Source: Phymorhynchus buccinoides (lineage: Eukaryota > Mollusca > Gastropoda > Neogastropoda > Raphitomidae). From it: a stretch of DNA of 64,000 bases. The notes below the pieces were generated by a model. It did not search any database. It was not told where the DNA came from and saw only the letters and a list, made by a program, of their open reading frames with translations. The stretch covers positions 76,557,119 to 76,621,118 of the forward strand of contig CM065682.1 in assembly GCA_017654935.2 (NCBI GenBank). Direction: 5' to 3'. Shown one piece after another: positions 60,822-64,000 of this stretch; the first letter of the stretch is position 1, and each line of letters begins with the position of its first letter. Position numbers and translations under genes: made by a program.

Positions 60822-61286
60822 TACCTTCTCGGGTGCCACCTCGGGCACAGCATCCGTCAACTGATCCGCAAACTCCTGGCGCCACTTGCGTAACCCGCCC
60901 TCGAGCACCTTGACATTGTCGTGTCCAAAAACGCGGAACATCCACCACACCCTTTGCGCAGAAAACAAAGGAAACGGGTCTGCGGCGTCGTACACGACGA
61001 CTAGAGTGTCGTTGCTGATCCCCAGTTTGCCGACATACTCGGCGAAGTCGTCTGCTTCCGGTAGCATGATTCCGAGGGTTTTGGCTTTGTCGCTGTGGTC
61101 TTTGCATTCGGTGATGTCGAAAAACATGGCTCCGGGGATATGCTCTCGGGCATACTCTTCTTTTGGGTTACCGCGTTTCATGAATGGAGGATGCCAAGAG
61201 GCGTCCAGCACGCGCAGATTGTTCGGTGTGGACTTCATCTTGTTTTCTAGCCATTTTACATCGACCACAGCGCCTAACTCGCTCAT
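49458..61286 (-). CDS. MPST: 3-mercaptopyruvate sulfurtransferase, complete gene (4 coding exons)
   Basis: Transfers sulfur from 3-mercaptopyruvate to thiol acceptors, in cysteine breakdown and persulfide/H2S formation. Exons 61286-60825, 58191-58053, 55673-55515 and 49597-49458 join in phases 0, 1, 1 with GT-AG ends, giving 299 residues, close to the 297 of the human enzyme. The N-terminal rhodanese domain (about 8-145) has [24 protein letters not shown] and [11 protein letters not shown]. The C-terminal domain (about 165-290) has VDGR (R187), FEGR (R195) and CGSGIS with the catalytic Cys251. CGSG marks mercaptopyruvate sulfurtransferase; thiosulfate sulfurtransferase usually has CRKG. R187 and R195 correspond to substrate arginines of the mammalian enzyme. 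The start is [12 protein letters not shown] at 61286, with no targeting peptide visible, so it is probably cytosolic. PGCIPG replaces the usual PGHIPG. The introns are full of repeats; intron 1 begins with a G tract. Confidence 0.95.
49696..50090. mobile_element. TTAA MITE family P1, complete copy plus adjoining partial copy
   Basis: Complete 49696-49945 (TTAACCCTTTCACCGCCAAC to GGCTGGCGGTGAAAGGGTTA), then a second copy lacking both tips to about 50090. In MPST intron 3. Confidence 0.85.
50609..50657. mobile_element. TTAA MITE family P1, right-end fragment
   Basis: GTTTTGGCTGAAAAATGGCT then GGCGGCGAAAGGGTTAA. The surrounding 50091-50984 holds a (CA)n (50684-50780) and no gene. Confidence 0.75.
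50985..51310 (-). repeat. Dispersed repeat family D, copy 3
   Basis: Reverse of the 45.9-46.2-kb copy: ATAAATAGTTCTCCCACCTT, GAAGTTCTGTGCTTGTAACT, TACCGGTCCATTCTCCTGCC and GAAGTCGGACTTGCTGGGCC. Confidence 0.8.
51456..51700. mobile_element. TTAA MITE family P1, copy
   Basis: TTAACCCTTTTACAACCAAA to GGCTGGCGGTGAAAGGATTA. In MPST intron 3. Confidence 0.87.
51701..52335. other. Possible decayed pogo-like DNA; no gene
   Basis: Words such as ACAACGAGC, TAGAACGAGAACGCACTTA and TTTAAACGAGAG recur, as in degraded pogo/Tigger tips. No complete inverted ends. Confidence 0.3.
52336..52576 (+). mobile_element. Fold-back MITE (family F), copy 3
   Basis: TTAAACACCCATCAGATCAC to GTGGGTCAGTGTGTCTTTAA with the internal TACAAATGCCCCCAAATTCA palindrome arm. 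Confidence 0.87.
52628..52873. mobile_element. TTAA MITE family P1, copy
   Basis: TTAACCCTTTCACTGCCAAA to GGCTGGCGGTGAAAGGGTTA. The right tetranucleotide is TTAT. Confidence 0.87.
52890..53696. mobile_element. 807-bp TTAA-bounded element (family P3)
   Basis: Ends TTAACCCATTAATAGCCA and TGGCTATTAATGGGTTAA, a perfect 18-bp inverted repeat. The interior has a (GA)n at 53094-53120 and two GCGTGCATGGCT-type palindromic blocks. Non-coding. Confidence 0.9.
53697..53998. other. No gene seen
   Basis: Intronic AT-rich sequence. Confidence 0.35.
53999..54640 (-). repeat. Dispersed repeat family D, copy 4, split by a low-complexity insertion
   Basis: The outer part TCCAGTGGGGATACCGAGGG (54005) and the continuation CCACCTTCTTGAAGTTCTGT (from about 54421) are contiguous in copy 3. 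Between them lies about 370 bp with A/T-rich and GT runs. Confidence 0.7.
54641..55150. repeat. C-rich and (AAG)n low-complexity sequence with hairpin
   Basis: CCCCC runs to 54880, (AAG)n/(AAC)n 54955-55070, then the imperfect hairpin TCCTTTGCGATC / GATCGGCAAAGGA (55081-55108) shared with 8000-8027. Confidence 0.75.
55150..55335 (-). repeat. Dispersed repeat related to 26150-26670
   Basis: CCAGTGACCTTGACCTTTGA, GGCCTAGATCTTCCTA and GCATGCAAAATTTGAGC are reverse-complement relatives of the 26-kb copy. Confidence 0.6.
55385..55507. repeat. (AAC)n/(AAG)n tract next to the MPST exon 3 donor
   Basis: On the gene strand this is a long (TTG/TTC)n pyrimidine tract starting about 8 bases into intron 3. 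Confidence 0.9.
55515..55673 (-). CDS. MPST: MPST exon 3
   Basis: Acceptor TGTGCAG. Encodes (G)[17 protein letters not shown] through VVATCGS plus one base. Carries the catalytic cysteine. Donor GTAACA, followed by a long pyrimidine-rich (TTC/TTG)n tract in the intron. Confidence 0.94.
55762..55926. mobile_element. TA-flanked MITE (family T1), copy 2
   Basis: TACAGTGGAACCTCCCTTAT to GGGAGGTTCCACTGCA. Reverse of 44119-44283. It lies 89 bases upstream of the MPST exon 3 acceptor. Confidence 0.88.
55927..56089. other. No gene; short duplicated words
   Basis: A tandem TCATTTCGGAAAAGTGACCC pair (55964-56006), then GCATGAGGCTGTGTCAGACC, which also occurs in reverse near 20195-20210. Confidence 0.5.
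56090..56365 (-). repeat. Dispersed repeat, copy 2 (partner 4345-4690)
   Basis: Reverse-complement blocks of the 4.3-kb copy in the same order, in MPST intron 2. Confidence 0.75.
56690..56876. repeat. Duplicated segment ending in (GT)n, copy 1
   Basis: GTGCATCCCTGGAACCCC, CACATTCTTTTAGAGGGTCC, TTTAGTGCTTCCTAGACCCC and CCCTGGGAGCCCTGATGTGT, then a GT run of about 40 units. Repeated at 57464-57635. Confidence 0.9.
56892..57346. mobile_element. 455-bp element with about 75-bp inverted ends and CATA duplication
   Basis: Left TGTTACGCCCAATCCATGAA and the mirror of the right end TGTTACACCCAATCCATGAA. Matching continues through GAAATTGCC and several GGGCAA/TTGCCC words for about 75 bp. CATA flanks both sides (56888-56891, 57347-57350). 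Non-coding. Confidence 0.85.
57391..57451 (-). pseudogene. Partial duplicate of MPST exon 2, with donor site
   Basis: 61 bp matching 58053-58113 with 4 substitutions by eye. It keeps the reading frame ([20 protein letters not shown]) and the GTATGTTTTT donor. The matching intronic flank (57353-57390) shows a DNA-level duplication, not retroposition. The acceptor side is missing, so it is unlikely to be spliced in. One change is Pro to Leu. Confidence 0.9.
57464..57635. repeat. Duplicated segment ending in (GT)n, copy 2
   Basis: Near-identical to 56690-56876, beginning right at the break of the exon 2 duplicate. Confidence 0.9.
57640..58017 (+). mobile_element. tRNA-headed SINE, copy 1
   Basis: The head has A-box-like TGGCACGTAGCGCGTTCGC and B-box-like GAGTTCGAACCTGGG (about 57659-57715). 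The body has GTCTTTCGGATGGGACGATA and AACCGAGGTCCTGTGTGCTC. The tail region GACTATAATGTACCTAAACT ends in ACCTA units. It lies 36 bp downstream of MPST exon 2 on the gene strand. Confidence 0.8.
58053..58191 (-). CDS. MPST: MPST exon 2
   Basis: Acceptor TTGTCTTTTTCAAAG before 58191. Encodes [20 protein letters not shown] through [19 protein letters not shown] plus the first base of a glycine codon. Donor GTATGT. A partial duplicate lies at 57391-57451. Confidence 0.93.
58255..58550 (+). mobile_element. tRNA-headed SINE, copy 2, head missing
   Basis: Starts at GTCTTTCGGATGAGACGATA and shares the body and CTCTCCAGGTGGGAGCAACC with copy 1. Ends (ACCTA)n. The head is absent. It lies just beyond the acceptor side of exon 2. 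Confidence 0.82.
58690..60310. repeat. Tandem array of alternating A/B units (about 110-125 bp each) with TGACCAGTGGTCA palindromes, in MPST intron 1
   Basis: Units alternate between ATGACCAGTGGTCAGTGACA-type (A: 58829, 59450, 59667, 59902, 60147) and CACTGACCAGTGGTCACTTT-type (B: 58930, 59555, 59782, 60020, 60276), each followed by ATTTTGATT or CACATTTTCACTGTTTAACA, CTTATTTCCTGTCACCAG or GTGTCATGAGTA. The repeating unit is thus a dimer of about 235 bp. Interrupted at 59035-59428. Confidence 0.9.
59035..59428 (+). mobile_element. 394-bp SINE/LINE-tail insertion with TACTG target duplication
   Basis: TACTG at 59030-59034 and 59429-59433 flanks it. The insertion starts in degenerate CTCTGTCTG repeat and ends TGTAAAGCGCTTAGAGCTTA, GGCGCTATAAAAGTTGTC and TTAATAAA. 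Confidence 0.85.
60791..60820 (-). repeat. G30 homopolymer 4 bases inside MPST intron 1
   Basis: On the gene strand the donor GTAC is followed immediately by 30 G. A second C run (on the plus strand) is at 60467-60487. Confidence 0.9.
60825..61286 (-). CDS. MPST: MPST exon 1 (codons 1-154)
   Basis: From the ATG at 61286 to GAGAAG at 60825, phase 0, followed by donor GTAC. The GTG 21 bases further upstream is not needed: the family N-terminus starts at MSEL. It encodes the whole first rhodanese domain, ending EVAPEK. Confidence 0.93.
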
Positions 61287-62056
61287 TTTGATGATGGGGG
61301 AAAACACCGACCGAAAATGTCTAGTCTTGTGGTCTGGCTTACAGTTGTGTTCGCACTAAGCCTACCCCTGGACGGGAGAGGAGAGATCAAAGCGTGAAAA
61401 AGCTGCCTCGTCATAAGTGCAAAAGTTCAGTCGGCCATAGTCTGGTCGGTAGATGTTAAGTTCAAGCCCCTGTTCGCATTCCTGTGCAGATAGAAGGACA
61501 GAGCTACTAGACAAGGCTTTGAATTTTCTCTCAAGTTCGAAATGGGAATATGTTTCGTAACCTTCAACCGAAAATGTACAATAAGGGTTATTTTCTGATA
61601 TATTAATTCAAATTCAAAATCATGTTATCTCTCAAGGAGAAAAATAGGGCCTTTGCCATTCAGTGCTGCTTCCGGAAGTTATCCACTCAGATATTTCAAT
61701 TATTTACCTAGCAAAGTTTTAACTTTTTGTGTGTGAATTTGATTGGGTTAGGGATAGGGTTATGGTCAGTTTTGAATATTAAAAGATACACATTCTAAAC
61801 ATTCACTGAAAACCCATATTGTCACTTGACTGATGTTATTTTCCATACATGGACGACTTTTCCTAATCTGGAGGACTTTCGTTATTGAATGTTTTCTGAA
61901 ATGGAAATAACTATGGCCTTGAGACTGAAAGCCAAAAAGCAAGCGAGGGGGTTGTTAAACTATACTTTCTCCCACATTCACGTCTAGAAAGGAAGCTAGT
62001 TCATCGATAAAAGGGAAATAACCTCAAATGGCTTCTTTCCTTCACTAATATAAAAT
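61287..62056. other. Upstream region of MPST; no gene seen
   Basis: Should contain the promoter and 5'UTR of the minus-strand MPST gene. No TATA box or other site could be assigned with confidence. Confidence 0.4.
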
Positions 62057-62216
62057 TACAGTGAAAATCGCTTAACGTGAGTCAAAATTGAAGGGACTGA
62101 AATTTTATTTTGAGATTAAAAAGACTTTACAACATACGGATTATAAAAGTGGGACCACAAGGTTATTGTGAGTTATCCGTTTTTGAGGTAACAGGAATGC
62201 ACTGTACCTTATTTTG
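62057..62216. mobile_element. TA-flanked MITE (family T2), copy 2
   Basis: TACAGTGAAAATCGCTTAAC to GGAATGCACTGTA, with GAAGGGACTGAAA and GAGTTATCC shared with 47426-47582. Confidence 0.82.
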
Positions 62217-62640
62217 AAGAATTAAAAAAAAGAAAAAAGAAGTAACTATTGGTATATTAGCCAATTTAAATTCGTGTTCATCAGAGGGGAGACACTGGTT
62301 AATAGAACAGCCAGGATGAATATATAAAAGGGGCGGAGCTTCGCAAGGTTTCACTGAATGTTAGACCACAATCTGGATTATGCGTGAAGAAACAGGGGCT
62401 TGAACTTAACATTTGCCGTCTAGTCTTTTTTTGTTAAAAAAATATCATCTCACTTACAGCTCGCTGCATGGCCATTCAACTCCACAACAACAGGCAAAGA
62501 AGTCAAGGCCGCTGCTTCAGTTCACTTGGCTCGTAGCCTAGTCAGAAAGCTGGTGGTACGGTTTTCCGTACCGGTGTTTTATTTCTCCCGGTGCGACGTT
62601 CTCGGCTTGGATTTGTTCTCATTACAGAGATACAGAGAAA
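62217..62640. other. No gene seen
   Basis: No motif-bearing frame. A GC-rich stretch near 62490-62610 is short and unassigned. Confidence 0.35.
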
Positions 62641-62643
62641 GAG

Positions 62644-62732
<89 letters not shown>

Positions 62733-62960
62733 AGGGGATACATAGAGAAAGAGAGACAGATGTACAGAGACAGAGAGACAGACAGCAGGGGAGACATAGA
62801 GAAAGAGAGACAGATGGAGAGAGAGAGATGCAGAGATAAAGAAAGAGAGAGAGACAGATATAGTGAGAGAGAGAGATGCAGACAGAGACAGATTGAGAGA
62901 GAGAGAGAGAGAGAGAGAGATGTAGAGACAGAGAGAGAAATGGAGAGACAGAGAGAGCAG
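62641..62960. repeat. (GA)n with degenerate GACAGA continuation
   Basis: Pure GA 62648-62723, then GAGACAGATG/GACAGACAG words to 62960. Confidence 0.95.
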
Positions 62961-63762
62961 TGGTGGTGGTAATCTCAGAACATGTTACAACGGTCTGAGT
63001 TTACCTATATGTCTCCCCTGTCACGAGTCACGTGATAAATTAGCCCATGCTCAGGAAACTTGAGAACAAATCCAATCCGAGAACGTCACACAGGCATATC
63101 GGTACATGTATTTAATTTGCAGCTGTAGGGCCTGGTTTTACTGATGATACACATTTATATTTCTCCCCTTCTCTCCCAGAGAGAGAGAGAGAGAGAGATG
63201 AATGTGCGTGTGCTGGTGTGCGCATTGCCTTTGTAATTTGAATATATTGTTTGGTTATTATATATTATTATGCCACTATTTCAATGAACTTCATGATGAT
63301 GGTTCGATTGCCTACCATGTGGGGGTCATACTGACATCAGTGTAACTGATATGTAAAAGGTTTGATTGTAGTGATGTGTGACGTGACATGACAATTTGGT
63401 ATGTCGTGGTTTAGTTGGACGGGGTGCATAATTATGTGAACCGCACCATTGTAAGTTAATTAACACGTTTGAAAGGACGATGTTTGTTGCAGTAATTATT
63501 TTATGTTGTGCTTTGTTACATTGATTGATGTACGTATTCACAACAGTTCTTGCCGCAACCCTTCAATGTGACTGGATATTGATCTATATTTTCGGTTTTT
63601 TCGTTTGTTTGTTTTTGTATGTTGTTGTTGTCGTCAAAGGTTTGTTTGTCCGTTTATTGTTTGTTCTTTTTTACTTTTTCTTTTTCATTGTTTATATATT
63701 TTTGTTTTTGTTTTTCCATGTACCCCCAAGGGGCTTTTTTGGAAATAAAAAACCTTGAAACC
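62961..63762. other. No gene seen
   Basis: AT-rich; a small (GA)n at 63178-63199. T-rich toward 63740, with GGAAATAAAAAACCTTGAAA at 63740-63760 that could be a LINE 3' tail. Confidence 0.4.
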
Positions 63763-63990
63763 TTAAAGATCCACCAGAAACGTGTCAAAATCACGGGTTT
63801 CACCTCTTATAGCTGGTAAGAAATCTTGTTTTGACCAGGTTTTACTCCCATACAAATGCCCCCAAATTGAAAACGAAACATCATTTTAAAGAGCAGTCTC
63901 AATTTCAAGTTGGGGGCATTTGTATGTGGGTCACAGCTACCCAGAAAAAAACCCAAGGGACTTAATCGTGGTGGGTCAGTGTGTCTTTAA
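63763..63990 (+). mobile_element. Fold-back MITE (family F), copy 4
   Basis: TTAAAGATCCACCAGAAACG to GTGGGTCAGTGTGTCTTTAA. Internal TACAAATGCCCCCAAATTGA against TTGGGGGCATTTGTA arms. Confidence 0.9.
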
Positions 63991-64000
63991 CTCCGTGAGG

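Noticed and set aside
60678..60824. Continuation of MPST exon 1 as a Gly-rich coding tail
   Set aside because: It is intron sequence: a GTAC donor then G30. The correct continuation is exon 2 at 58191.
61305..61307. GTG as an upstream start for MPST
   Set aside because: The ATG at 61286 fits the family N-terminus; nuclear genes rarely use GTG.

Overview
This window is animal nuclear DNA, most likely from a gastropod mollusc. That assignment is inference: it rests on intron-containing genes, a vertebrate-type Toll-like receptor, CR1/L2-like, Jockey-like and Penelope-like retroelements, many MITE families, and very dense (GA)n/(CT)n and (CA)n/(GT)n microsatellites. I could not identify the species. 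Two 500-N scaffold gaps (19633-20132 and 42697-43196) mean that order across them is not proven by sequence.

Only three host genes can be supported. (1) A complete Toll-like receptor coding exon lies at 14165-17125 (+). It has a signal peptide, an LRR ectodomain with one C-terminal cysteine cluster, a transmembrane helix and a TIR domain. A splice acceptor 11 bases before the ATG implies an unseen 5'UTR exon. (2) The last coding exon of a polyamine oxidase (PAOX/SMOX family) lies at 43198-43527 (+), directly after the second gap. (3) A complete 3-mercaptopyruvate sulfurtransferase gene lies on the minus strand from 61286 to 49458. I assembled it as four coding exons (61286-60825, 58191-58053, 55673-55515, 49597-49458) with GT-AG junctions and compatible phases, giving 299 residues and the CGSG active-site loop.

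The rest is repeats. 1-13 kb: an open non-LTR retrotransposon frame running off the left edge, dispersed repeats, a dead CR1/L2-like LINE, a 468-bp element with about 92-bp terminal inverted repeats, and TTAA-bounded MITEs. 13-19 kb: a minisatellite upstream of the TLR, then downstream a cluster of AACCGGTT octamers, a 140-nt hairpin and a Penelope-like remnant between inverted arms. 19-39 kb: long microsatellites with LINE pieces embedded in or abutting them. 39.8-41 kb: a minisatellite of about 53 copies of 22 bp whose unexpanded ancestor-like copy lies near 49.2 kb. 42-56 kb: MITEs of several families, including one with a pogo/Tigger-like transposase fragment. 56-61 kb: introns of the sulfurtransferase gene carrying a partial duplicate of its exon 2, tRNA-headed SINEs, a two-type tandem array split by a SINE-like insertion, and a 30-base G tract starting 4 bases inside intron 1.

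The three host genes do not form a pathway. The TLR is an innate immune receptor, the sulfurtransferase handles cysteine-derived sulfur, and the oxidase degrades polyamines. The most unusual content is the repeat biology: LINE copies flanked on both sides by the same dinucleotide repeat, the birth of a minisatellite inside a dispersed repeat, and a Penelope-like remnant with inverted arms carrying a hammerhead-like motif.
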